DNA of 64,000 bases, taken from the NCBI GenBank assembly GCA_947172415.1, contig OX359193.1:1482501-1546500 (forward strand), read 5' to 3'. The notes below the pieces were generated by a model, which saw nothing but the letters and a program-made list of their open reading frames with translations, was not told where the DNA came from and did no database searches. The DNA is from Chondrosia reniformis. Its lineage: Eukaryota > Porifera > Demospongiae > Chondrillida > Chondrillidae. Positions 1 to 12,100 of this stretch are shown here, in pieces (the first letter of the stretch is position 1; each line of letters starts with the position of its first letter). A program made the position numbers and the translations under genes.

Positions 1-1296
1 GAAACTGTACAATCCCTTTAGCCAGATTGTGAGGTTCATTGGCTTTGACTAATTAGTAGGCAAACGGTAAAACTGTTCAAAAAGTTTCTTGTTTCTGTAA
101 CTACATGTACTTAGAAAATCTATTTGTTTTTATTCTTCTTGAGTATCCATGGTAACATATGACCTAGATTAAATTTGTCTAGCTGTTAAGTATGACCTGA
201 TTTAGGGGCCATTCCAGCGCCTAGTAGCTATGGCTACACTCATTTGGAGGAGTGGTTACAGTGCTGACCCATCTGAGGTGTAAATAAAGTTGTCCAATGT
301 GCTTATATTGCCTATCTTGTTTGCTTCTATAGCATATATACCTTCATTCCCTTTTTATTTTATATAGGAAAGTCTCTATAGCAACCAGGTGCAGTTCCCT
401 GGCAACCATTCAATTCAGTCATAATCAATTGTTTATGTGATTCCTACTTGTAGAACAAACTTTTATACTGTAAGTCAAGCAATATCTTCACCTAGTCAGC
501 TGATCCTGATTGAGATCAGGCAGTTACTCCAAAGTCATTATTAATGGATGTACATGAAAAAACAAACATTATTTAGTTGTAGATAATTAGAATTATGTAA
601 TGTTCAGTATATGTGCTATACTTCATGTGCATGTCCTTTTAACAGAACTTATCTGTGACTGCTATAGGTAGATAATTACTTTATAGATTATTAACTTATC
701 ATTGACATTTTCTGTCCAACTGTTTCACTGCAACAGCTCATGACAGTGGTTGATGCAATAACATGTTTTTGCAGGATTTGTGTCTGAGTATGCACTAATT
801 GAATAACAATACCTTCTTGTTAGAAAAACTTTAAAATCCCTTAAACTATATAAACAGAAAATAAATACCTTAACTACTGCACTAAACATTGTGTACCTTT
901 ATTTTGTAGTTGTCATTTGTTATGTGTATGTAATTGTTAATAAGTTTAGCAAGTGATTATGGGACTTTGGTATATGTGTTGCCTTGGCTACGTAAATCAA
1001 TATGTTGTGCAATAGTACAGTATATGACCATTTCAAGAAGTCTGCATTCAAGAGTATATACAAAAACCTTTATCATAATAAATGTTATATGTGTAAATTT
1101 ATTGTGTGAAAAAATAAATGAAGTTGAGTTGATTTACTTTATATAGCTATATCCAAAACATGTGGTGCATACGTATATATAGTACATATTTCAATACTTC
1201 TAGTATTACATAACATTTGTTGGCTTATTTAATATACACTGTTTATCGTAATAAGAGAGAATTGTTATGTGATAGCTCCTGTAGTTCTGAAAATAA
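1..1296. other. non-coding DNA downstream of PX-SH3 gene A
   Basis: AT-rich sequence with no splice-bounded or family-like coding exon. It should contain the 3' UTR of gene A, whose stop codon is at 1297-1299. The short open frames here have no recognisable composition or exon signals. I see no RNA gene in it. Confidence 0.5.
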
Positions 1297-4200
1297 TCAT
1301 TGTTCCCCAATCTCCTTCATTTTCTCAGCCAGAGAAGGATTGCTAATCAGGAGGTCAGCCAACTTGGCCTTCATCTCAATGTTGTTGGTTTGCAGTACCA
1401 ATTTTAAAAGTGCATCCAGCAACACCTCATTATCCTTTTGCTTGGAACCATTTGTTTGCAGTGAATGTACAACACTTGAAGGCCTAGGGCTGGCTTCAGT
1501 TTGCAATTCATTCAGTTTGATCTCTACACTAGCTAGCGAATCTGAACGTGAATCTTTAGGTGGAGTGGCTGTAGACTCAATGCTTGACATTCGGCTTCTA
1601 TTGCCAGAGGAGTTATTTGTGTTGTCATCTTCATCTGTTGGAGCACTAGGCTCAAGTGAAAGCTTCCGTGGCGCAGGGACTGGAGAAAGGGCATGTCTCA
1701 CAACAGTTTCGCGAGGTCTCAGAGGCAGAGCTGGACTCTTGCTTCTAGAACGTATGGCTCTAGATCTTCTCTGTCTTCCTTGACTGTCCGACTCTTCACT
1801 TGAGGAAGTGGATCTTTGTTCAAGGATTTCTCCAAGGTGAATTTCCTGTGTATTTTTTCTTAAAGTTTTCCTTTTAACAATTGTTTTCCTATAAATCGTG
1901 TTCAAAGTACTTCCTTTACAAAGCACCATGAGTTATACCAAGAATATAATATGTATATACGTATTGCCGATTATAGTATCTAATTTTAGTGATTGCTTTA
2001 AAAACATAATTAAGCCTAATATAAATAATATTTGACTGATTGATGATCTTTTAGATGCATTGGCCATCTGATTTTTTAGCATCTAGAAATGTACAGTCTG
2101 GTAAATCTTCTCCAGTGTGTCTAAAGATGACCCATGCATCTAAAAGATGTATAAGTTCGAATTCGACGCAAGAACTATTCTCTCTATATATAACTGCATG
2201 GACTAACTGAAGTTATATTAGATTTAAAAACTTGCTGTAGCTATAGGTATAGGCTGCATTGCATGCATCTTGCATACTATAACATGTCTTACTTCCTAGG
2301 AACAGCTCTTTTTTGGCTCTCTGGGACACTCCTATAATATTTTCCCTCAGAATCCAGCTCTTGCAAATATGTTGCTGGAAATAGCCCTATTTTGCTGTTA
2401 TACTTGACAATCCACCATCCAGAAATGGACTTTTTCAATATTTCCACAGTCTTACCCTCTTCTATGGAGAGCTCATCAGCATCCTGTGCTTTGTAACCAT
2501 TTGTAGTTTTGTATGGTGGATTCTTCCCTATATATATATACGTACATAATACAGAATAGGATGAATACTATACAGATTATAGAACAGTACGTAGGAATTG
2601 ACAAAAACAACAGGCAAAGTTGTGATGAGACACGGCATAAGTGCTAACAACCAAACAATGTGACATATTACACAGACTGGCAGTTGATATGTGATTGAAC
2701 TTTAGTATATGTATATTTTACTCAAGAATCTTTTAACGTTATCCTCTAAACTACGTATGTATATATATATTACATAATTAGTCACCCTCTGAGTTTGTAA
2801 TGCTCAAAGCCCCATATCGTCACACTATCCCACACTGGTATATAAAATAATATACTTTAGGTAATTACTTATATACACAAGTAACACATCACACCTTCCA
2901 TTTTAAAATTACCTTTTTATGTGTAATCACACCATGCAACAAGCATTCATTGCAGTGATTTAGGGCTATGCACAGTTATTGGAACGTATCCAAACAGCTC
3001 TCAAATAAATAAAACTAACAAACTAACCATATTTTGAGATAATTGCTTCCTCATTCATCTTTAAATTGTCTTCTTCTTCTTCACTTGTGGCCTCACTGCT
3101 CTTTCCAGAATCATCTGATTTTGCATCTCTCTTTGGCTCCAAGTATGAGCATGGAGCCCAGCCTTCCTTCCTTTCAACAGCTACAAACCACCATCCTATA
3201 GCATTGGCCATTAAGTATATATATGTATATACTTTATATATGGCTGATGGAGCTATACGTATATATAGAACACAACTACACTGCATGCATACAGTTTACT
3301 CTTATGTTTAGTAAATTGTTGGATTGCCATGTATGTTTGAAATGTGGTCAGGATACGTTCATGCTAAAGGTGTTGATGGAAAATACATTTGCTATATTAT
3401 ATTTTATAACCATACCATTTCAATTTGGACCCTTGCATATGCATCACTGAATTAAGAGTATTAATTGTATACATATATTATATACACTATAGTCTTGTAT
3501 ATAATATATATGTATAATTTGAGCCTATATAATTTGCATGTACGTAAGTACGGGTATTTCAATATATTTACATAAGTCTGTAGTTATATATACTGTTTGC
3601 CTCACCATCCTCCTCTTTATCAATAACTGTGACGCTGTCACCCTCTTTTAGTGTGACTTGTGAGCTGTCCTCAGCTTCATAGTCGTCGATTGCTTTATAG
3701 TCTTCAGTTTGGATCACTTTTCCATCAGGAACACAAAGTCCCAGACTATCCTCATCCTCATTTGGAGATCCTGGTCTGGAAATGGGACCCAAATAGCTTG
3801 ATGGCACCCAGCCAACTTTGGAGTTGCTATTTAAAACCATCCACCAACCACTATCATCCCTTCTTAGGACCTTAACAATATCTCCAATTTTAACTGATAG
3901 CTGTTTTGAATCCTCTTCTGAGGTGTACTCTTTGGTGACAACTAATTCATCCCATTGGCTGCCTAATCATGTAATCATAAAGAGGATACATATTAAGTTA
4001 TTCGATTGAATGGGCTGAATATATATACGTAATTAAGTATATATAAGACTTGAAATCTGCATGTGGGTTCATATACTATATACAGCTTCTTAAGTGTCTA
4101 CCTGTTGGAACTTTGAGGGGATGTAAAGATGGCTGCCTTTTCCAATCTTTCCTATTTAGAGAAAATTTCATAAATTAAGCATTTTAGATAATATAGTTTA

Positions 4201-5984
4201 GTACTGTTACCCAATATATATGTATGTATCATTTTTATGGCTATAGTATCTTATTATATATTACACACACACACACATATTTATATATGTATCAGTTAAG
4301 AATTGTCTTTATTTTAAATTCGTGATATAATTTATCTTTGAGAGATGGTTCATTTTTAATCTTTTGAGCGTCTATAGATGCAGTTTGGTTTCAAAACCCA
4401 TATGGTCAAAATGTCAAACGTTTCAAGAAACCAATTGCAAACCATTTCTTTAGATGCTATATAAAAAGACTAAAGATGAACCATCTCAAAGAGAGCAGTG
4501 CATACAATTGTATAGCAACTACTAACTTGGGGAGCTGTATGTCTCCAGGTAGCGCACTAAAGAATCCAAGGACATGATTGCTCTGAGCTACTTTTGGTGG
4601 CATTCTGATTAGTGCCTGACAGTACTTATTTATAGTATCAAGTCGAGCTTCGGCCACTCTAGCAACATGACTACGTCCAATAAAAATTCTACCTGTAACA
4701 TTATAATAATATATAGATTGATATACATATATACGTAAATATTTTGATGATCATGGCTATAAGGTGCATGTATTTAAAATGTGTGCACCTATGTATGCTA
4801 TGTGTGAAGAGAGAATCAGTTGCATATAGACGTAATCATTTAAGAAAGCCATATACTTACTGGGAAGTGATGGTAATTTCTCCCCTGATATCGTTTTACT
4901 AAAAAGCCTTACAAGTGTGTCCTATATGGGATAAACACAGAAGCAGGCAACATATTCATTATATGCAATATGTATAGAATGTGACATGCATATGTATCTG
5001 ACATACGTATTTATATATATACACTATATGTAAAGTCAAAGTAGTAAAACAGATGAAGGACTGTGTACTTGAAATGATTCAACATCCAAAAGGGTTGAAG
5101 ACGGCCTATTAAAGTTACCGATTGATATAACACAATGGTACAAATGATTGCCATAGAAACCAGTTTGTTCATTCATAATTAGGTTTCATGATTAGCACCT
5201 TCATGTACATCCTTTAATAGAGTTATTCAACTAATTACCCTAAGAAGCCCTGGACTAATCCTTTAAGGATCAGACTTTGAACAGAAAGCCTTATATATGA
5301 ACTTTCAGTTAATTAAATAAAGGAAATTGAAGAGCAATTGAAGATCATAACTTGACAGTCTGGTTTTGGTAATGAATACCAAATCCATAATCAATTAATC
5401 ACAATCTAACATCATGAAGAGAGAAACGCTAAAGAGACATCCAATTGTTAAGAATCTAACCCAGGACAGACCACCAGTGCTCTGTTATTGAGCTACAATT
5501 GCCACAAGAATGATCTATTAAAACCTCTCTCTAATGTTACCAAGTAATTAGTCTATTAATTACATTGAGTTGATTCTTTTTTTATATCAGTGCAAGAATA
5601 AATTGAGGTACGTATGTATGAGTTACATGCATATTCAATCTAACACTCCTAGCTTGCATACAGTGATGAATTTAAACTCACATGAAAGGCATAAAATTCA
5701 CTGTATCTCCTAAAAATGTAGTAATCATTGTCATCAGTCCATGTCACCTCTATCTGGAAAACCTGTACATGTAATAAAATAAATTGCAGAAAAAGTTAGG
5801 AAGTTCAAGTATATTATTTGTACGTGTTATAACTATATGCACAGATGGGCCTTATAAATTTGAGTGAGGTCTTTTTATAAGACACAATTACATAACCCCT
5901 TACATAGTGTTTCCTCGGTTTTACTCTCTTTTGGTAAGTATTTACTGTGACAACACTGATCGTATTGGCCACTTTGGTTGCCAT
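1297..5984 (-). CDS. PX and triple-SH3 adaptor, p47phox/Tks-like (gene A)
   Basis: Nine coding exons: 5984-5904, 5762-5682, 4921-4861, 4692-4527, 4151-4102, 3962-3606, 3195-3028, 2527-2293, 1888-1297. All junctions are GT..AG and the phases agree, giving 596 residues. A PX domain (about 1-130) has the phosphoinositide-site motif FRRYSEF and a LPSLPS stretch where the PxxP loop is expected. Three SH3 domains follow (about 150-207, 233-285, 316-385), each with the GWW core and a GW(V/A)PxSYL or GLFPATYL end. The tail has basic and serine-rich sequence, a proline motif (SPVPAPRK) and a predicted helix at the C-terminus. In this family PX binds membrane phosphoinositides and the SH3 domains organise NADPH oxidase (p47phox) or podosome proteins (Tks4/5). 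Which role applies here is open. It is a tandem paralogue of gene B at 15975-20590. Confidence 0.88.
4331..4497. repeat. R2 fold-back MITE
   Basis: Inverted ends TTTATCTTTGAGAGATGGTT and AAGATGAACCATCTCAAAGA, with the inner CTTTTGAGCGTCTATAGATG arm. It lies in an intron of gene A. Confidence 0.7.
5441..5503 (-). other. tRNA-like relic or SINE head
   Basis: On the minus strand, inside intron 1 of gene A, an approximately 63-nt segment has a D-arm-like core (TAGCTCAATAACAGAGCA: GCTC pairs with GAGC), a T-loop-like GGGTTAGATTC and near-complementary ends. The anticodon stem is badly mispaired and the length is below a normal tRNA. It is best read as a decayed tRNA-derived SINE, not a working tRNA. 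Confidence 0.33.
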
Positions 5985-6155
5985 AACGCGGACTGTTTCT
6001 GCCAGATACTCAAATGAGCTTCAACCTGCTGGATACCACTCAAGCTTATTGCATTTGCGGTCTGCTGGCAGCCCTATATAATGCGAATGCCCAAGCCACG
6101 CCCATTATACCAATATGGCTTCCGAATAGTAAGACATCGCGTATACAGGTCGCCA
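5985..6155. promoter_or_regulatory. divergent promoter interval, gene A / sarcosine oxidase
   Basis: Only 171 bp separate the start codon of gene A (minus, 5982-5984) from the chosen start of the oxidase (plus, 6156). An upstream in-frame ATG at 6081 would cut the gap to 96 bp. No clear TATA box is visible. Both 5' UTRs and both promoters must fit here unless there are upstream non-coding exons. Confidence 0.5.
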
Positions 6156-9100
6156 ATGGACTTGAACAAGAAAATAGGTTCCTTTGATGTCGCTGTCATA
6201 GGGGCAGGAGTAATAGGTAGTTCTGCTGCCTACAATTTGACCAAGCTAGCTAAAAAAAAGAAAATTGTACTAGTGGAACAAGTACGTAATCTTGTCCACA
6301 TTTCCGACCATATTGTAAATGGACTTGAGTTACCAGTAATGAGTAATAAGTGCAGTATACCATTTTGTTGTATTATAAAAGTCATAGCTAAATGTACATG
6401 TGATCGTCCTATGGCAAAATTAATTTTACAAAAGTATTATGTATTTGGTTCAATATATAAAGTCTTAATTTAGTTTAGTTGAATCATTTAACAAGTAACT
6501 GAAAACAGTCAACAGTGAACTTTCAATTTTAAATTAAATGCAATATATTATTTTATTATTATTATAGTTAAATATATTTAAAGTCATTCATGATCAAACA
6601 AGTAATTCAAGCTAAAAAATAAAGTCTCTTATTCTTAAATGTAAGGAAGAAACACAAGGTCTCCTTAATCAAAATATTTCCCCTTTTAGAAGGTCTGACG
6701 GGTATAATAACCTTAAATTGTCCACTTTGTAGTTTACCTGGTTACCTCTGTGAATGAAGCATGTTGTATCAATGCTTTGATGTTGTAGTGTTGTATAGTG
6801 TATACTCCTAGCAATGCAGGAAATTCACTAATTGGAGGGTTTATTTTGAGTAGCATTTTAGACATGTTATAGATAATAAAAGTCCTGAATCAACCAAAGT
6901 GTCAATGTACTGTACATTGAAATACTATATAGCTATTCATAAAAATGGCCTCCTCAAGCACCAGGCACCAAAGGTGAAAAGGCATGTGTTTAGGGTGTGA
7001 TTTCCATGTGAAACATAAGCAGGCCTTTTGTATCAGGTATCCATATGTTTCTTCATAGAGCAAGATTCACAGCTGTCAGCACAATTACGTTATTCATAAT
7101 TTACAAATATACATACTGTCTATTGTTATCCTTGCGTGATTGCAAAGTGTAATTTTAAAATGGATACACTTTCACATGTTCACATCTAAGGGTCACACAG
7201 CTAGTACTGCAACTGTCATACCAATAGTTGGTTATGTACATGAAAGTTAAATCCTATGCATTAAGGGTATTTCTATATCACCCAATAGGATATAATAAAG
7301 GATGTCAATCACACAACTTCTCGCATACGTATACCATACCTAGAGTATATGTGTGAATATTATCTGGTCTAATTCAATTAAAGGACTCCATGGTTAGGTT
7401 TCTGGTTTGAGCTGTGGACTAGATATATATTATTGATATTACTTGTAGATTTCTTGTGTTGTGAGGCAGGAGGTATTATCCCCCTCAATATATCCCCCTG
7501 AAGAAAGTCAAATATTTAATACCATACAAATATATTGAAGTATGTTGCCCCCTCAATTCATCTTGTAATATGTTATACATATAAATAAACCCAAACTTGT
7601 GACTACAGATTCTACGTATGTGCGTTAATGTCTCATCTGTTACACCCCTAGTTTGATGCTCACCACACCAGAGGTAGCTCCCATGGCGGGTCGCGGATCA
7701 CTAGGAAGGCCTATAACAAGCCGTACTATGCTGCCATGATGGAAGAATGCTTTCCAATGTGGGAAACGTTGGAAAAGGAATCCGGAGAAGACATATATCA
7801 GTACGAGCTCATTGCACATTTATATAGTATGCCTATACATTAGCATAATAAAATAATGATTCCTTCTAACTGAGTCGAACTACACTTTTGGATGGAACAT
7901 CTTTCAACTTGTCGAGCATATAAAGACCTTGTTTTGGTGTATCTTTCCATCAGTCACACTCAGGATCAAAACGTTTGACCAAATTTATGCTGAAAATGCG
8001 TCTTTAGATGTTTAAAAGATATTCCATCCAAAAGACAATATTAGCATACCTATAGTACATAATTATACATAATTATATAAAGGTGGTATACGATGAGATG
8101 GAAGATATATTTAGATATAGAGAAATATTTCTAAAAATGGATATTTATTTAATATTTTATTTTGTTATATATACATCATGTCCATGGTTTCAGCTAAAAA
8201 GGATATAATAAAGGGATATCAGTTGCACATCTACATAAGCACTATGTACTAATGATTGGATGGAAACCTAGTATGCAACAAGCCCATAACCTCGTGATAA
8301 AGATAAACCTTTTAAGTAGGCTTTATAACTGAAATCTTATTGTTTGCATATATTTCCTGAATTAGCAATTTAGATTACATCTAAATGCACCATTATACTC
8401 CAAATGTATATTACATTATCTTTGTAGCTCCTATGGATAATCTAACATGCTATTTTTCTTACATATATATGCATGCTACATCTGCTCTATAGTAAAGGCC
8501 TATAGGGAACTAAACCTAATGAGAGCTTGGGATGAGAATATATGTATATAAGAGTTTTCTCTTCTTCTGCTTCTTCTCTTCTTCTGCTTCTTCTCTTCTT
8601 CTCCACTGGAACAGACAGCTGTTCCTATGCAATACATACATAGTTGCATATCTAAAACCCTGTGCTGTGCTATATATGTACGTAGCTCTCATGTTGTGGG
8701 GTTACTGTACTGTACCAGCATCTGGTTAAAATATATGTAGCCAAACTGGGAATTTATACTTTGCACCTGAAGATGAGAAGGAATTGAAGGACATACTTAG
8801 CACATTAAGAAAACTAAAGGTCCCCCACAAATCACTAAGCGTACAGGAAGTGAACGCTGAGTATCCATGTTTCAATATACCAGAAGGACATTCTTGTGTG
8901 GTAGAACCTCAAGCTGGCATTCTTAGGGCTTCAGTTGCAGTGAAGGCTTTTCAAGTTGGTTTGGGATTGGGTATATTCTATTAACACAATTTTGGCATAC
9001 GTATACACACGCACAATTATACAGTACAGTAAAACCTCTGAAGAAAGGAAACATTGGTGAGTAAGAATTAGTGAGGTTATCCTTTCTTAAAGGTTATGCC

Positions 9101-12100
9101 TATATTTTTGTCCTATTTTGAAATCAATCGGGGCAAGTAGTTTGTCCACTGTAGAGAGGCTGGCTGTTGTTTGGAGGGTCCTTTATTAGAGGTTTTACTG
9201 TATATCAAGTGGAACAGCCTATTGTAGCTAATATCACTCACAGACTAATCTGCTTTGTTTAAGGAATTAGGGGAAAATCGTGCCTCTGACTATTCTACTT
9301 CCATATAAGGAAGGTCCTAGTCTTTGTACCCAACTCATGCACTTCTTAACTCATAGAATGTATGTATAACCAATGTCCATATATCCTATATAATTTCCAT
9401 TGCACTGTATGCAATTATATCCTCTTTGTGTGCACTGGCATGTGTACTCTGTATGTATGCATTAATACACACAGTTAAATAAAGAAGTAAATGATCATAA
9501 GAAGATATTGCATCAAGTGACTGAAGTGTTATCCTGGCTAGGGGGAGTAAACTATTAATGGTTCACTTATTCATCATAGCCTTTACGGAGGCTTTGTTGC
9601 AATTAGTTCATAAAGTTAAATGTATAGGAAGTGACGGCCTTACCTTAGCCAGACTTTATAGCCAGTATTGTATATGTATGCCTATCACATGTTCAATGAC
9701 GTTATTATACTTTGCAGAAAGTTTTCCAGTTGAATGGTGGGCTCCTTTTGGACCACCACAAGGTACTAAGGATTGACCCAGGGTTCGATACCATTCTTGT
9801 TTTCACAAGTAAAGGAGTTATTGTCACCAAGCAACTCATAATTGCAGCAGGTACATTGAAAAGGAGTTTGTCTGACAATATATATATACGAGTTCTGAGA
9901 AATATCCGTCTTGTAAAATACTTCATTTCGTATGTAGGAGTCATGGTTTAAAGGTTTATGAATATACATACGTATATTTGATGCAGTCTATATTCCTCTA
10001 ATTTGAAAGGCTGAAATATCAATATATAAGTATATCAATAAATATATCAATTTCTTTATTGTATTTATGATTGTTTATTGAGGATTCTTTCCAACCATAC
10101 ACAGGAGCCTGGACCTCATCTCTCCTTTCACCTTTGAACCTTGACCTCCCACTGAAGGTAAATATTTCATTAATGTTACTAGCAAGAGTGTGTTCATAGG
10201 CTTCTGTCTTTGTATGAATGCACCAATTGTTCAATTCTTGTAATAGAATACCCATAGCAGTGCTCCTGCTAATAGCTTTAAGCTCACTTTCATGGTATAT
10301 GCCGCTATTGTATTACAGTATTTGTCATGAATGAGTAGGAAGCTGGACGGGAGGAGATATGGTTCAAGGATTGTTTTTTTGTAGCAAAATATAATTCTCA
10401 TACGAATGCATCATGGTGCTCTTACAATAGGATATATATGTATATATTGTGTGTATATACCCCAGTTAGAAATTGATATGTATTTGAGCTACGTATGTAT
10501 ACATATGTGTGGATAGTACAGTAATATAAAGTTAGTACTTGACAATTGCTTCATTGTAAATATTTCTACTTCTGTTAATATTCATGAAAAATCTAAGATA
10601 CCATTTTCCTAAATGCTATATGCTTATTCTGTAAAAAGAGCCTATAGGGGAACTAAACCTGAAGAGAGCTTTAGATTCATGTATGTCTTTCTACGTACAT
10701 ACGTACATTGAAATGTCTGTCTGGATCTTCCTTTTGAACTGATAGAAGTATACAGGCTAAGACATTCAGAAAACTGAACTCAAGTTATTAGAAGCAGATT
10801 CCCTTATTCTCTGTCAGGCCTTTAGCACTTCCAAAGCTAATACGTACAAATCAACTCAGTTTTCTTTTTAATGGTTTATCTTTCGATTCTTGAGCATCTA
10901 GAGATGCCTGCATGTACAGTATCTATTATTTTATATATGTAGGTATTAAATCCTACTTTCCTTTACTGGCACACAAAGGACCGCAGTCTGTATTATAATA
11001 TGCCATGCTTTGTTAAGATGCCATCTTATAATGCACACAAGGAAAAACATAGAACATTCTACTGTGGGACACCACCTTTGGAATATCCAGGACTTGTTAA
11101 GGTATATGAATGATTTTTATCTCTTTTCTCCTTTTTTATATTCAACTGCTTGATGCGCAATAATCAAGCCTTTCAGAATAGATGTACTCTACTGGAAAGC
11201 AAATTTTGGTAGTTTAAGCAGGTTTGCTTTTGGGGCTTATGGAACTGGAAAGGATCACATTTTCTATGGCTCCTCTCCTCTAGAATATCCCAATTTAGTT
11301 AAGGTAAAGCCTGTAATTACAGTGTATTTAATTGTGTATGTATTATAATTAATTGGGTTCTTTTAAAGTTTAAAATAGTCAATTAAATGTGGCAATCAGA
11401 GCAACCGGCCATCTGTAGATTTCCCATATAAACTAAATATGCACAACAGTAAATCTAAAGTGATGTTTCTTAAACTACGTACCTCCTTTATGCTCATAAT
11501 AGTGACCTTGCATGGCAGCCTCCCACTTCCACACTCTTGCACTCTCCTACTTCCACACTCTTGCACTCTCCCACTTCCACACTCTTGCACTCTCCTACTT
11601 CCACACTCTTGCACTCTCCCACTTCCACACTCTTGCACTCTCCCACTTCCACACTCTTGCACTCTCCTACTTTCCGTAACTGTGGTGGCCTTCTTCTAGA
11701 TATGTGCTCATGATGGGGTGGAGGTGAATCCTGATAGAAGAGACTTGCAGGGTGCACAAGCCCATAGCACATCAAGAGTAAAGTGGTTCATAGACAAGTA
11801 CTTCAAAGGAGTTGACAGTGTTGCACCGGCCATTGTAGAGCACTGTATGTATACACTCACTCCAGATGAGGACTTTATCATTGACAAGCATCCTCTCTAT
11901 CAGAATATAGCCATAGGAGCTGGTTTCTCAGGTACTACATGTAAACATACTAGATATGCCACATCTTTTAACTCTTTAACGTCAAAAACTATCACAGGAT
12001 TAAATTTCAGGTTTCATATGGCATGAAACCTATTTGAAACTTCTTGAACAGTCAGGTTTCAAAGGGTGCTCAAGAATGTGCTATTAGATTAATTTCACAG

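Noticed and set aside
1217-1783. 188-codon open frame antisense to the last exon of gene A
   Set aside because: It is the complement of a Ser/Glu-rich coding exon with family-consistent splice phases; the same antisense frame recurs at 15931-16512 only because the exon is duplicated.
11396-11775. Open frames of QECGSGRV / GECKSVEV type repeats on both strands
   Set aside because: They result from a 24-bp minisatellite whose period is divisible by three, inside an intron of the oxidase gene.
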